Positions 1 through 9,102 are shown, numbered from the stretch's first letter. The stretch: DNA of 64,000 nucleotides from an uncultured Nitrospirota bacterium (GCA_937139405.1 CAKZPV010000031.1:243501-307500); one strand, 5' to 3'. Made by a program: numbers and translations. Notes: generated from the sequence alone by a model not told the origin.

Positions 1-960
1 GCGCAGGAACACCTGCAAGGCGGTTTGTCAGGAGTCATTCAGGGCCATCGGGACGCGTTAGTTAAACTTCTGGCTCATGTAGAAGCCGAAATGGATTTTG
101 GAGAAGAAGACATTCAATTCATTGAACAGCACGAATTACAAGAAAATCTCCGGAAGATGGCTAGGGCGATTGAAATATTAGTCGAGTCAACTCAAGAAGG
201 CCGGATCATTCGTGAAGGGATTCGAACAGTCATACTCGGACGACCCAATGTGGGCAAGTCCAGCCTCTTGAATGCGATTCTCGATACCGATCGGGCCATA
301 GTTTCCGACATTCCTGGAACCACTCGGGACGTGCTTGAGGAATCGGTTATGGTTGATGGAGTGATGATACGCTTGTTTGACACCGCAGGCTTACGAGAGT
401 CGACAGACGAATTAGAGCAAGAAGGGATGAGCAGAGCCGAAGCGGTGATACAACGAGCGGATGTCCTTATTATGGCGTTTGATCAGAGTCATTCACTTAC
501 CGAGCAAGACGTGAGCTTTATCAAACTGTACAAACAAAAACCGCGTGTGATGGTTTTAAACAAATGTGATCTCCCGCCCAAGGTTTCTCTAGAGGACTTG
601 CAGGCCCATGTTAAGCAGCATGAAACACAAAATGAGTTTGAAACGGAATATATTCAGGCCTCTACGGTTTCGGGGGAAGGCATAGAGGAGCTCAAGAGAA
701 GGCTGAAAACTTTGGCGGTAGGGAAAAGGCACGAAGCCGTCGATTCCGTGTTAGTCTCTCGGTTGAGGCATAAAGTGCTGCTTCAACAAGCAACTGAGGC
801 CTTGCAAAATGCCCTGGCGGCGATTGATGATACGCAATCGGCCGAATGTGTGGCATTGGAACTACGAGTGGCTTTGCAAGCCCTGGGTGAAATAGTAGGG
901 GTTGTGACCAACGAAGATATATTGGATCAGATCTTTAAAGAGTTCTGTATTGGTAAGTGA
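1..960 (+). CDS. mnmE: tRNA modification GTPase MnmE, 5'-truncated by the window edge
   Basis: MnmE works with MnmG to install cmnm5U at the wobble uridine of certain tRNAs. The reading frame is open from base 1, and its first codons already read as MnmE interior (LQGGLSGVIQGHRDALVKLL). The TTG at 25 is therefore an internal leucine, not a start. About 319 of the usual ~455 codons are present; the N-terminal tetrahydrofolate-binding domain lies off the window. Visible motifs are the P-loop GRPNVGKSS, the G3 motif DTAG, the G4 motif NKCD, and the canonical C-terminus FCIGK carrying the catalytic cysteine. mnmG follows 53 bp downstream on the same strand, the classic mnmE-mnmG order. Confidence 0.97.
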   Translation, partial: AQEHLQGGLSGVIQGHRDALVKLLAHVEAEMDFGEEDIQFIEQHELQENLRKMARAIEILVESTQEGRIIREGIRTVILGRPNVGKSSLLNAILDTDRAIVSDIPGTTRDVLEESVMVDGVMIRLFDTAGLRESTDELEQEGMSRAEAVIQRADVLIMAFDQSHSLTEQDVSFIKLYKQKPRVMVLNKCDLPPKVSLEDLQAHVKQHETQNEFETEYIQASTVSGEGIEELKRRLKTLAVGKRHEAVDSVLVSRLRHKVLLQQATEALQNALAAIDDTQSAECVALELRVALQALGEIVGVVTNEDILDQIFKEFCIGK

Positions 961-1013
961 ATTGACTGAGCGAAGAATAATGTTTGATAAATGATGAGTA
1001 ATGGATTGAACTG

Positions 1014-2873
1014 ATGAAAGAATGTGACATTGTCGTTGTCGGTGGAGGGCATGCCGGCTGCGAAGCAGCTTTAGCGGCAGCTCGTATGGGCTGTCAGGTG
1101 CTCTTGTTAACCATCGATCCTGGAAAAATTGCACAAATGCCATGTAACCCTGCGGTTGGAGGAATTGGTAAGGGGCATTTGGTGAAGGAACTCGATGCTC
1201 TTGGTGGGGAAATGGGCGTGAACACCGACAAGGCCGGGATCCAATTCCGAATACTCAATACGCGGAAGGGCCCTGCCGTTCGAGCCACCCGAGTGCAATG
1301 CGACAAAGAACTGTATGCCACAAGCATGCAGGAGACGTTGGCAAATCAAGAAAACTTGACCATTGTGGCAGGCACGGTAGACCGGATTTTGACGCACAAC
1401 GGAACAGTCACGGGAGTGAAAACCAGTACTGGCGACTCCATGGCTACGCGAGCCGTCGTGCTCACGTCGGGAACCTTCCTTAAAGGACTTATGCACATTG
1501 GCTTGACGCATCTTCCCGGAGGCCGGGCCGGGGAACCGTCCGCCGAGCATCTGTCGGATTGCATGTTGGATTTTGGGTTTGAGGTCGGGCGGTTAAAAAC
1601 AGGGACGCCGCCGCGCTTGGATCGAGACTCTATTAATTTTGATGGCATGGCCCCACAGCCTGGGGACCCTGTCCCACGCCCGTTTTCCTTCAAAACCCAA
1701 CACATTCCCAATCCTCAAATCGATTGTCATATTACCTATACCAATGAACAGGCCCACGACATAATTAAGAGTAATCTGGATCGATCACCCATGTATTGTG
1801 GGATGATTGAGTCCACCGGACCGCGGTACTGCCCGTCCATTGAAGATAAAGTCGTGCGATTTGCTGACAAAAATAGCCATCAGATTTTTATGGAGCCGGA
1901 AGTGTTGGGTGGAAAGTCGTATTATCCCAATGGCATTTCCACCAGCTTGCCGATTGATGTGCAGCAGGCCTTTGTCAAAATGATTCCAGGATTGGAACAG
2001 GCAGTGTTTCTCAGACCAGGCTATGCTGTCGAATATGATTACTTCCCTCCCCGACAACTTCATGAAACCTTAGAAACCAAACTTGTGAACGGGCTGTTTC
2101 ACGCGGGACAGATCAATGGCACATCGGGGTATGAGGAAGCCGCTGCACAAGGGATGATGGCAGGAATCAACGCTGCTCTTCGAGCGAAAGGCGAAGCGCC
2201 TCTCATTTTAGATCGCTCGCAAGCCTACATGGGAGTGTTAATTGATGATCTCATCACCAAAGATGCGCGCGAACCCTACCGCATGTTCACGTCGAGAGCG
2301 GAATATCGATTGCTCCTTCGTGAGGACAATGCCGATTATCGGCTCAAAGAAATTGGCTATCGCCTAGGATTAATTTCCCAACAGGAATATCTGGCGTTTA
2401 AACGGAAATGGGAAACAATAGACAAAGAACTCCACAGGCTGGGGAGCATCCACACGAAGATTCCTGAACTGGAACGTCAGACACATATTACGTTTGACGG
2501 ACCAGCCATTAGCACGTCACTTCTGCAACTGCTTCGCAGACCGGAACTTACCTACACGGACCTGCATCCCTTTCTTCATGGTGAAGAGGAAACGGATGTT
2601 GACGTGATTGAAGCCGTGGAGATCGCCGTGAAATATGAAGGGTATATCAAGCGGCAAGAGCAGGTGATCGAGCAATTCAAAAAATTAGAACACCGGCGCG
2701 TGCCTGATAATTTTGATTATCAAGGGATTAAAGGCTTCTCAAATGAAGTGGCCGAAAAACTCCAAAAAGTGCGTCCCTCTTCTATTGGGCAAGCCTCCCG
2801 AATTTCTGGAGTTACGCCTGCCGCCATCTCCCTCCTCCTCGTCGCACTCGAACGCCACAAAAAAGCCAGTTAA
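1014..2873 (+). CDS. mnmG: tRNA uridine-5-carboxymethylaminomethyl modification enzyme MnmG (GidA)
   Basis: This is the FAD- and NADH-dependent partner of MnmE in wobble-uridine modification. At 619 aa it is a full-length long-form MnmG. The N-terminus carries the dinucleotide-binding motif [20 protein letters not shown]. Family signatures follow: [30 protein letters not shown] and [16 protein letters not shown], with a C-terminal helical domain for tRNA and MnmE binding. The ATG at 1014 gives the expected N-terminus; the ribosome-binding site is weak. mnmE and mnmG are probably cotranscribed. The 763-bp AT-rich gap after the stop separates it from rsmG. Confidence 0.97.
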   Translation: MKECDIVVVGGGHAGCEAALAAARMGCQVLLLTIDPGKIAQMPCNPAVGGIGKGHLVKELDALGGEMGVNTDKAGIQFRILNTRKGPAVRATRVQCDKELYATSMQETLANQENLTIVAGTVDRILTHNGTVTGVKTSTGDSMATRAVVLTSGTFLKGLMHIGLTHLPGGRAGEPSAEHLSDCMLDFGFEVGRLKTGTPPRLDRDSINFDGMAPQPGDPVPRPFSFKTQHIPNPQIDCHITYTNEQAHDIIKSNLDRSPMYCGMIESTGPRYCPSIEDKVVRFADKNSHQIFMEPEVLGGKSYYPNGISTSLPIDVQQAFVKMIPGLEQAVFLRPGYAVEYDYFPPRQLHETLETKLVNGLFHAGQINGTSGYEEAAAQGMMAGINAALRAKGEAPLILDRSQAYMGVLIDDLITKDAREPYRMFTSRAEYRLLLREDNADYRLKEIGYRLGLISQQEYLAFKRKWETIDKELHRLGSIHTKIPELERQTHITFDGPAISTSLLQLLRRPELTYTDLHPFLHGEEETDVDVIEAVEIAVKYEGYIKRQEQVIEQFKKLEHRRVPDNFDYQGIKGFSNEVAEKLQKVRPSSIGQASRISGVTPAAISLLLVALERHKKAS

Positions 2874-2966
2874 AAAAGTTTTGGTTCTGTCGAAAATAGC
2901 GTAATGCATTTGCAGGAACCGTTTTCAGGAGAGGTATGCCATGCCACGACATTCTTCAAATGACTA

Positions 2967-2989
2967 TTAAAGGTGTCAGGAACCTTTAA
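2967..2989. repeat. Small hairpin containing a repeat shared with position ~39.5 kb
   Basis: Eight-base arms at 2967-2974 and 2982-2989 flank a 7-nt loop. The segment AGGTGTCAGGAACCTTT (2971-2987) recurs, reverse-complemented with one mismatch, at 39517-39533. Both copies sit in gene-free DNA. Similar sequence is often seen at ends of small repeats mobilised by Y1/REP-associated transposases; that link is a recollection, not shown here. Confidence 0.5.
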
Positions 2990-3496
2990 ATTTATTATTG
3001 AATTTGACTCTGCTCTTTATGGGGCATTAAAAAGCTTGCACTACCTAAGGTTTAGGAAGGAATTTATTCGAAAAAAATCCTCCACGCTTTGATAGCAATT
3101 TTAAATAAAACACCTGATACTTTTTTGATATTCCATTTTTCTAATACTATCTATATGCTACTTGCCTTCTGAAAAAAATCAGAATTTAGATCATGCATTT
3201 CAAAAAATTGATAGACCTGGCTTTATTTTGGCCTAAAATGAAAGTGACCTAGAATTGGAATGGTCAGGAAAATAAAAATCACAAATATTTGAGTTAGACC
3301 AAGACGACAAAAGAAAGATAATAAAGTACACAAGCCAAGTTGGTTTTTCAGATTAGTACCATATAAAAATAGAAAACTAACACTGAAGAAATCTGGAAAT
3401 ATTTTGGTGGCTACTTAATCTAGACAATAAGAAATTGTCTATAGAAACAGGACTGAATTTTCTTGTGACCATCTCTTTCATTTGTCTAATGTCTAA

Positions 3497-3505
3497 TGTG
3501 AATAA
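3497..3505 (-). promoter_or_regulatory. Single DnaA-box-like 9-mer
   Basis: TGTGAATAA on the plus strand is the complement of TTATTCACA and matches the TTATNCACA consensus. It is isolated, and chance occurrence in AT-rich DNA is quite possible. Confidence 0.2.
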
Positions 3506-3636
3506 TTATGTTGAAATCATCATTTAGGCGGAAAAAACTAAAATTAAAGAAATGCAGCTATTATTTTTGTGTACCAATTAGGTTAACCAAAAAATACAAT
3601 TACCATTATTGTTGAATTTTTATTTTTAAAGATAGG

Positions 3637-4305
3637 ATGTTCCACGTGGAACATGAAGATAATATAGATAAATTTCTGAAATATTTCATCAAAGGTTCCC
3701 AAAAACTTGGGTTTTCTTTTCAAGAAGATATTCTAGAGAAGTTTTGCCTGTATTATAAGGAAATCAGTATCTGGAATCGTTCCATTAATCTGACTGGATT
3801 GCAAACACAACAAGAGCAGGCGGTTTTGCTTTTTGCCGATTCATTGGCTGGATCTTTAGCATTTCACAAAAATTCTTCAATTTCCCTTATCGATATTGGT
3901 ACTGGTGGTGGCTTTCCAGGAATTCCTCTAAAAATTGCTTTTCCTAATTTGGAATGTACTTTATTGGAACCGCGTGGAAATAAGACGGCTTTTCTTCACA
4001 CTGTTATTGGTAAGTTAGAACTCAAGGGCATATCAGTTCTTCAAAAACGTTTGGAAGATTGTCAGCCATTTATTAATGAAGAGGAAAAATTTGATGTTGC
4101 CATCAGTAAAGCGGTTAGCCTTGAAGTTATTTTGCCATATGTCAAAAACATTTTGAAAGAAAATGGGAAACTGGTTGTGTTTCGTTCTTCAAATATAGAT
4201 AATCGTGACAATCTGCAAGGACTGACAATAGACCGAGAAATCCCCTACGAACTGCCTTATGAGTTTGGAACCAGAGTGCTTTCTGTGCTAAAACACGTTC
4301 CATAA
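3637..4305 (+). CDS. rsmG: 16S rRNA (guanine-527-N7)-methyltransferase RsmG (GidB)
   Basis: RsmG methylates G527 of 16S rRNA using S-adenosylmethionine. The 222-aa protein has the SAM-binding segment DIGTGGGFPGIPL near residues 85-100, then LLEPRGNKTAFL, both typical of the GidB family. The start is the ATG at 3637, inside a parS palindrome, giving the N-terminus MFHVEH. The same N-terminus occurs in other genomes where parS sits on gidB. The gene is AT-rich compared with genes further right. It lies just upstream of parA and parB on the same strand, with a second parS shortly after its stop codon. Confidence 0.95.
   Translation: MFHVEHEDNIDKFLKYFIKGSQKLGFSFQEDILEKFCLYYKEISIWNRSINLTGLQTQQEQAVLLFADSLAGSLAFHKNSSISLIDIGTGGGFPGIPLKIAFPNLECTLLEPRGNKTAFLHTVIGKLELKGISVLQKRLEDCQPFINEEEKFDVAISKAVSLEVILPYVKNILKENGKLVVFRSSNIDNRDNLQGLTIDREIPYELPYEFGTRVLSVLKHVP
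3638..3653. promoter_or_regulatory. parS: parS site overlapping the rsmG start codon
   Basis: TGTTCCACGTGGAACA is a perfect 16-bp palindrome matching the bacterial ParB-binding consensus; with flanking bases the symmetry extends to 18 bp (3637-3654). It overlaps the rsmG start codon, so the first residues of RsmG are MFHVEH. The parA and parB genes begin 0.8 kb downstream. Confidence 0.93.
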
Positions 4306-4322
4306 ATAATGCAGTTTTACAA

Positions 4323-4338
4323 TGTTCCACGTGGAACA
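4323..4338. promoter_or_regulatory. parS: Second parS site, between rsmG and parA
   Basis: An identical copy of TGTTCCACGTGGAACA, again with 18-bp perfect symmetry (4322-4339), starts 18 bp after the rsmG stop codon. The two sites are 685 bp apart and bracket rsmG. They are the expected loading sites for the ParB encoded downstream. Confidence 0.93.
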
Positions 4339-4468
4339 TCCTATTTTTTGTATAAGCAAAATTATGCCATCCTTAGTTGTATTTTATTATATTTCTATAT
4401 AAAACGTTTTAATATCTTATACTTATAAATTTTAGCCGTAAATTGTTCTTTTAAAAAATGGAATCAAA

Positions 4469-5236
4469 GTGACCCGAATTATTGCCATCGCGAATCAGAA
4501 GGGTGGTGTTGGAAAAACCACGTCGGCTATTAATATTAGCGCAGCGTTGGCTACAATCGGGCAGTCTGTCCTATTAATCGATCTAGATCCTCAGGCCAAT
4601 GCCACCAGTGGAGTTTCAGTTGAGCCACAAGATGCAACGATTTATGAATGTCTTATGGAAGGCAAGCTTATAGAATCAGCAATTTTACCTACGTGCATAC
4701 ACGGTAATAATATCATTCCCTCCAAAGGAGATTTAGTTGGAGCTGAAATTGAGATCTCCAATATGGTTGATCGAGAAACTATTCTGAAGACTGTTGTTGG
4801 AGAAATTCAGGGCTATGATTTTGTCATTATCGATTGCCCTCCTGCCTTTGGGTTGCTCACGATTAACGCACTGGTGGCGGCTTCGGCGCTGATTGTTCCG
4901 GTGCAATGTGAATATTATGCGATGGAGGGATTGGGGCGACTGATGGGCAATGTGGACCGAATTCGTGATTCTTTCAATTCTGCTCTCGACCTACAGGGTA
5001 TCGTATTGACGATGTATGATTCTCGCATTAATCTTTCACGACAGGTTGAAAGCGAAATTCGAGGTTTTTTCAAAGAGAAAGTATTTCAAACCGTCATTCC
5101 TCGAAATGTAGCTCTGGCTGAAGCCCCAAGCCACGGGAAACCAGTGATGTCGTATAATGCAGCATCCAGTGGTGCTAAAGCCTACCTTGATTTGGCCAAG
5201 GAGATTCTCGCGAATGGAAAAGAAAGCATTGGGTAA
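4469..5236 (+). CDS. parA: Chromosome-partitioning ATPase ParA (Soj)
   Basis: ParA binds ATP and nucleoid DNA and moves ParB-parS complexes during chromosome segregation. The 255-aa length is normal for a chromosomal Soj-type ParA without an N-terminal DNA-binding extension. The deviant Walker A motif KGGVGKTT is near residue 11, the Walker A' segment is LLIDLDPQANATSG, and the Walker B segment is FVIIDCPPAFGLLT. The start is the GTG at 4469 (VTRIIAIANQKGG); the nearby ATG at 4458 is out of frame. parB overlaps its 3' end, so translation is probably coupled. Two parS sites lie upstream. Confidence 0.96.
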   Translation: MTRIIAIANQKGGVGKTTSAINISAALATIGQSVLLIDLDPQANATSGVSVEPQDATIYECLMEGKLIESAILPTCIHGNNIIPSKGDLVGAEIEISNMVDRETILKTVVGEIQGYDFVIIDCPPAFGLLTINALVAASALIVPVQCEYYAMEGLGRLMGNVDRIRDSFNSALDLQGIVLTMYDSRINLSRQVESEIRGFFKEKVFQTVIPRNVALAEAPSHGKPVMSYNAASSGAKAYLDLAKEILANGKESIG

Positions 5237-6071
5237 GGGCCTTCAAGCTCTACTTCCTGAAAAAAAGACACTGGCTTGGAAGGTTGAGCAGGATGGACAA
5301 ACTGTTTCCACGATCGCTCTGAAACACATTATTCCTAACCGCTATCAACCGCGGACTATTTTTATTGAAGACAATTTAGCTGAACTCGCACAGTCCATTA
5401 AGGAGCATGGTGTTCTGCAGCCTATTGTTGTTCGGCGTAAAGGTGATGGGGTCTATGAACTTATTGCGGGAGAGCGGCGTTTCCGGGCGGCAACTCTTGC
5501 CGGGTTGTCGACGGTTCCTGCCATTATTCGAAATTCTAACGATGAAAAAGCCTTAGCTCTTGCGTTAGTTGAAAATATTCAACGCCAAAATCTCAACCCT
5601 ATGGAAGAAGCGAAGGCCTATTCTCGATTGATGGGGGAATTTGGATTAACGCAAGACTTAGTGGCGAGTTCAGTCGGAAAAGATCGGTCTTCGATTGCGA
5701 ATATTCTTCGTCTCCTGAGTCTTCAAAAGGAGATTCAGCAACTTATTGAATCCGGCGCATTGAGCCTGGGGCATGCTAAGGTTTTGGCAGGCGTCTCTTC
5801 GCCCGGTACTCAACTTCAGATAGCCAAGCGAATTGTGTCGGATCATCTTTCTGTGAGACAAACGGAACAGCTTATTGCGGGCGAAAAAAGTGGAGGTTCC
5901 AGCAAACACCTGAAGACTAAGCCGAACACTTTTCAGCCTTTAGAGGATCAATTACGAAAACATTTCGGTACTAAGGTGCAAGTAAAGACTAGTGCCAAAG
6001 GAGGACAGCTCATCATTCACTATTATTCTGATGAAGAGCTAGACCGTGTGAGTGCAATAATTTTGGAATAG
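5214..6071 (+). CDS. parB: Chromosome-partitioning protein ParB (Spo0J)
   Basis: ParB is a CTP-dependent DNA clamp that loads at parS. The chosen start is the ATG at 5214 (MEKKALGKGLQALLP), 23 bp inside parA, preceded by AAGGAG at a good distance. The longer frame from 5157 would add residues with no ParB character. The 285-aa protein has the family order: N-terminal basic segment, the CTP-binding motifs around IIPNRYQPR and GERRFRA, the helix-turn-helix domain (LGHAKVLAGV near its end), and a C-terminal dimerisation domain. With parA and two parS sites this is a complete partition system. Confidence 0.96.
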   Translation: MEKKALGKGLQALLPEKKTLAWKVEQDGQTVSTIALKHIIPNRYQPRTIFIEDNLAELAQSIKEHGVLQPIVVRRKGDGVYELIAGERRFRAATLAGLSTVPAIIRNSNDEKALALALVENIQRQNLNPMEEAKAYSRLMGEFGLTQDLVASSVGKDRSSIANILRLLSLQKEIQQLIESGALSLGHAKVLAGVSSPGTQLQIAKRIVSDHLSVRQTEQLIAGEKSGGSSKHLKTKPNTFQPLEDQLRKHFGTKVQVKTSAKGGQLIIHYYSDEELDRVSAIILE

Positions 6072-6217
6072 AATTTGAATGGATACTTCATTGTGGCATG
6101 GGGTCTTCCTTGAGCGAATTAGCATAATTAATAAGTAATACTTAGTTAAAAATGGTAGTGAATAACAGAGTGGAATTGTGGTTGAGCATCAAGTTCACTC
6201 AATGAGGGAGGGTCTCC

Positions 6218-6712
6218 ATGTTCGGAAAAAATACAGCTGAAGTTCCGCAAAATCCTGAGCCCCCGCAAGATGCCATGAAAATGCCGGGAGTTCTAAGTCC
6301 AGCGTTCTCAAACAATCATGAAGAGTCAGGCGATATCATTGCCTTTGTAGGAGAGGAGGTCGCTTTTAAAGGAACGATCCGTTACCAGGGCACAGTCAGA
6401 GTGGATGGGCGCCTCGAAGGGGAAATTTATACCGATGGGAATTTGATTATCGGTCAAAAAGCGGTCATCACAGCAAAAATTCAAGCCGGCACGATTACAT
6501 GTCAGGGTCGAATTACTGGAGAAATTGAAGCGAAGAATCGAGTGAAACTTTTAAGCCCAGCAGTCTTTGATGGGACGATCATCACCCCCTTGCTATCCAT
6601 GGATGAAGGCGTGATGTTTAATGGCTCTTGCAATATGCCCAAAAAAGGTGAGCGAAAAGGCAAAGAGGCAAAACTCGTCGTTTCAGTTGAAGAAGCGGTT
6701 AAAGTGAAATAG
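6218..6712 (+). CDS. Bactofilin (first of a tandem pair)
   Basis: Bactofilins polymerise without nucleotides into filaments that scaffold cell-shape, polarity or chromosome-anchoring proteins. Residues ~35-135 form the right-handed beta-helix repeat pattern (GTVRVDGRLEGEIYTDGNL and following repeats). They are flanked by short proline-rich and basic tails, as in the family. The length of 164 aa is typical. A strong ribosome-binding site (GAGGGAGG) precedes the ATG. It lies 146 bp after parB and is followed by a second bactofilin, suggesting a scaffold linked to the ParABS system, as known in Myxococcus. That link is inference here. Confidence 0.92.
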   Translation: MFGKNTAEVPQNPEPPQDAMKMPGVLSPAFSNNHEESGDIIAFVGEEVAFKGTIRYQGTVRVDGRLEGEIYTDGNLIIGQKAVITAKIQAGTITCQGRITGEIEAKNRVKLLSPAVFDGTIITPLLSMDEGVMFNGSCNMPKKGERKGKEAKLVVSVEEAVKVK

Positions 6713-6814
6713 CACATTTCCATACTTCTTAATGTGTTGGGGAAATTATTCCCAGGGGACATGGAATCCTGGCTCGCCACCCGAGAGTCAAATACTGGAT
6801 GAGAGGAGGGTTGT

Positions 6815-7273
6815 ATGTGGGGTGAAAAGGAAAAGTCTAAACGAGAAGCCGGATTTGGGGAAGAGTTTTATACATTTCTCGGAAAAGGCGTAGATTTTAA
6901 AGGAAAGGCCCAATTTGAGGGCACGGTGCGGGTGGACGGCAATTTTGAAGGGGAAATCACCATTGATGATACCCTGATTATTGGTGAAACGGCCTTTATT
7001 AAAGGAACAATAACCGGTGGTACAATTGTGAGTAGTGGGAGGATCGAAGGAGTTGTGACGGCGAATAAAAAAATTCAACTCCTCAAGCCTGCTGTGCTCA
7101 TTGGGGATGTGCATACGCCGACATTTGCCATGGAAGAAGGTGTGTATTTCCAAGGGGAATGTGACATGGGTGCTGCTCCGAATCTCGACATGGAATTAGA
7201 TGAACGTATTCTGTCAAATGGAGAAGCCAAAACGTCTTCAGCCAAATTGGAAACCGAATCCCTGAGTCTCTAA
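6815..7273 (+). CDS. Bactofilin (second of a tandem pair)
   Basis: A 152-aa paralogue of the preceding gene, with the same beta-helix core (FEGTVRVDGNFEGEITIDD) but divergent N- and C-terminal tails. The tails set filament interactions, so the two may form separate or mixed polymers. GAGAGGAGG lies four bases before the ATG. Its stop codon is directly followed by the ATG of mnmA with no spacer, so the two are almost certainly on one transcript. Two bactofilins between parAB and a tRNA-modification gene is an uncommon arrangement. Confidence 0.92.
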   Translation: MWGEKEKSKREAGFGEEFYTFLGKGVDFKGKAQFEGTVRVDGNFEGEITIDDTLIIGETAFIKGTITGGTIVSSGRIEGVVTANKKIQLLKPAVLIGDVHTPTFAMEEGVYFQGECDMGAAPNLDMELDERILSNGEAKTSSAKLETESLSL

Positions 7274-8425
7274 ATGCAATCATCTATTCCCAAAAAAGTC
7301 GTGTTAGGAATGAGTGGGGGCGTAGATAGCTCCGTTGCGGCCAAACTCTTGAAGGAGGAGGGCTATGAAGTCCTCGGCGTGACGCTTAAGGTGTGGGAAG
7401 AAGAGGATGAAGCCGCAACTTCCAAGCGTTGGCAGGAACGCGGATGCTGTAAAGTGGGCATCGCCAAACATGTGGCTGAACTTTTGGGGATCTCGCATCA
7501 AGTGATTGATACCAGAGAGTCATTCCAGCAAGGGGTGATCGATGACTTTATTGGTGGCTATCTTCAAGGCACGACACCTAATCCCTGTGTGCGATGTAAT
7601 GAACGAGTGAAATTCGGCGGCTTGTTTCAAGTAGCTGAGCAACTCGGAGCAGATTATATCGCCACCGGTCATTTTGCGAGGATTCACCAAGATGAAATGG
7701 GTAAGCCATTTTTGGCTCGCGGACTGGATTCCAAAAAAGACCAGTCGTATTTTCTCTATCGAATTCCCGACAAATGGCTTTCTAGAATGCTGTTTCCTTT
7801 AGGCACGATTGAGAAACCACAAGTCTGGGCAGAAGCCGAGGCGATGGGACTGCCGGTTGATGAACTCAAAGAAAGCCAGGAAATCTGTTTTGTCACGCAA
7901 GGTGATTATCGGGATTTCCTGAAAGAACATGCTCCGCAGGCGACGAATCCTGGGAGCTTTGTGGATGCTGAGGGCCATAAACTAGGGGAGCATGACGGTG
8001 TAGCCTTTTATACTCCTGGACAGCGAAAGGGATTGGGGATCGCAACAGGTAATCGCCTATATGTGCAGCGTGTGGTTCCTGATCTTAATCTTGTCGTGGT
8101 GGGTCCCCCCGAAGACTTGGATACTAAGGTCTGTGAGGTAGCCGATCTCAATATCTTTTCACGAGAAAATTTGGTTGATGGCCAACTCATCGATGTAAAG
8201 TTTCGGTATGGTTCCCCTCCTGTTTCAGCAACAATTCATTGGAATAGCGAAACTTCTATGAAGGTGACGTTTGAAGTGCCTGTTCGAGCCTTAAGTCCTG
8301 GGCAATCTGCTGTCTTTTATCAACATGATCGAGTGCTAGGCGGCGGCATTATTCAAGCTCAGAAGAATCCTAAGTCCCCATCTCTCGTAACTCAGCATTC
8401 CTCTCTTCAGCCTCTTTCTTCATAA
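7274..8425 (+). CDS. mnmA: tRNA-specific 2-thiouridylase MnmA
   Basis: MnmA adds sulfur to C2 of the wobble uridine in tRNA-Lys, -Glu and -Gln, the same nucleotide modified at C5 by MnmE/MnmG encoded upstream. The 383-aa protein has the PP-loop motif SGGVDSS at its N-terminus. The catalytic cysteine pair lies in TPNPCVRCN and SQEICFVTQGDYRDF, followed by the C-terminal beta-barrel domain. The ATG abuts the stop codon of the second bactofilin. The last ~20 residues are low-complexity and unlike the family. A short gap then leads to the atp operon. Confidence 0.96.
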   Translation: MQSSIPKKVVLGMSGGVDSSVAAKLLKEEGYEVLGVTLKVWEEEDEAATSKRWQERGCCKVGIAKHVAELLGISHQVIDTRESFQQGVIDDFIGGYLQGTTPNPCVRCNERVKFGGLFQVAEQLGADYIATGHFARIHQDEMGKPFLARGLDSKKDQSYFLYRIPDKWLSRMLFPLGTIEKPQVWAEAEAMGLPVDELKESQEICFVTQGDYRDFLKEHAPQATNPGSFVDAEGHKLGEHDGVAFYTPGQRKGLGIATGNRLYVQRVVPDLNLVVVGPPEDLDTKVCEVADLNIFSRENLVDGQLIDVKFRYGSPPVSATIHWNSETSMKVTFEVPVRALSPGQSAVFYQHDRVLGGGIIQAQKNPKSPSLVTQHSSLQPLSS

Positions 8426-8469
8426 ACTCAGTTGATAGAGGAAAATCCCTTTGCATTTGCTCTTTTTTG

Positions 8470-8498
8470 TTGACAGCGTATAACGCCCATGTTACGTT
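8470..8498 (+). promoter_or_regulatory. Candidate promoter for the atp operon
   Basis: A perfect -35 box TTGACA (8470-8475) lies 90 bp before atpH. The -10 at proper spacing (about 8493-8498, TACGTT) is weak. It is proposed because the gap between mnmA and atpH is the only place for an operon promoter. Confidence 0.35.
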
Positions 8499-8559
8499 TG
8501 TTCGCTGGATACACGCCATTTTCCATTCAACACTTGGCTGCCTGGATTCTCTGTAAACC

Positions 8560-9099
8560 GTGAACCAAAGTACGATCGGGCGTCGGTATGCATCGGCGCT
8601 TTTCCAATTGCTCGAGGAATCGGGCGTCGAACCCGCGCGAAGTGCCTTAGGGGCGTTAGCCCAAGGCTTAGAAGATACCCCTGCCCTGAAACATGTCCTG
8701 GCTTCACCAGTCTTTAAATTTGAAGAAAAACAAGTGGTCTTAGGGGAACTCTGCCAGCGCATTCAGGCCCCAACGGTCGTGAGGGACTTTCTGAATCAAC
8801 TCTTGAAAACCAACCGGGCTGTCTTACTTCCGGAAATTTCGCAGGCCTTTTCAGATTTAGCTGATCAGCAAAAGGGCATTCAACAGATTCAAGTCAGTTC
8901 CGCGACGCCCTTAGAGTCGACCCAACAAGAGCAGGTGAAGCGTGAGCTGACCGATTCGCTTGGACGATCTGTCGATGTGGTCTTTGAAGTCGAGCCGAAA
9001 CTTATTGCCGGGTTAAAAATATATATCGGAAGTCAAGTCTTTGATAATACCGTGCTGGGACGATTGACCAGCATGCAGGATCAGTTGACGAAGGGGTAA
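8560..9099 (+). CDS. atpH: F1F0 ATP synthase subunit delta
   Basis: The delta subunit (OSCP) joins the F1 head to the peripheral stalk. The 179-aa protein starts at GTG 8560; the N-terminal GRRYASALFQL matches the family's opening helix, and VSSATPLESTQQEQVKREL opens the conserved C-terminal half. Normally atpB, atpE and atpF precede atpH; none is present here, and the gene directly upstream is mnmA. It heads an atpHAGDC operon and is followed by atpA after 3 bp. Confidence 0.94.
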   Translation: MNQSTIGRRYASALFQLLEESGVEPARSALGALAQGLEDTPALKHVLASPVFKFEEKQVVLGELCQRIQAPTVVRDFLNQLLKTNRAVLLPEISQAFSDLADQQKGIQQIQVSSATPLESTQQEQVKRELTDSLGRSVDVVFEVEPKLIAGLKIYIGSQVFDNTVLGRLTSMQDQLTKG

Positions 9100-9102
9100 T
9101 CC

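Larger units (their letters stand above)
2874..3636. other. AT-rich gene-free gap between mnmG and rsmG (possible origin-proximal region)
   Basis: This stretch is clearly richer in A+T than its flanks and holds no credible reading frame. It contains three small hairpins: arms 2967-2974/2982-2989; TTCTGA arms at 3167-3172/3179-3184 around six A; and TAGACAAT arms at 3421-3428/3434-3441. There is a short tandem GTCTAAT at about 3485-3498. One perfect match to the DnaA-box consensus TTATNCACA lies on the minus strand at 3497-3505. A single box does not make an origin. The mnmE-mnmG-rsmG-parAB context is often close to oriC, so the gap deserves consideration, but dnaA is not in view. Confidence 0.4.

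Noticed and set aside
4142..4339. Minus-strand frame beginning MFHVEH
   Set aside because: The start is just the palindromic parS site read backwards, and the rest is antisense to rsmG.
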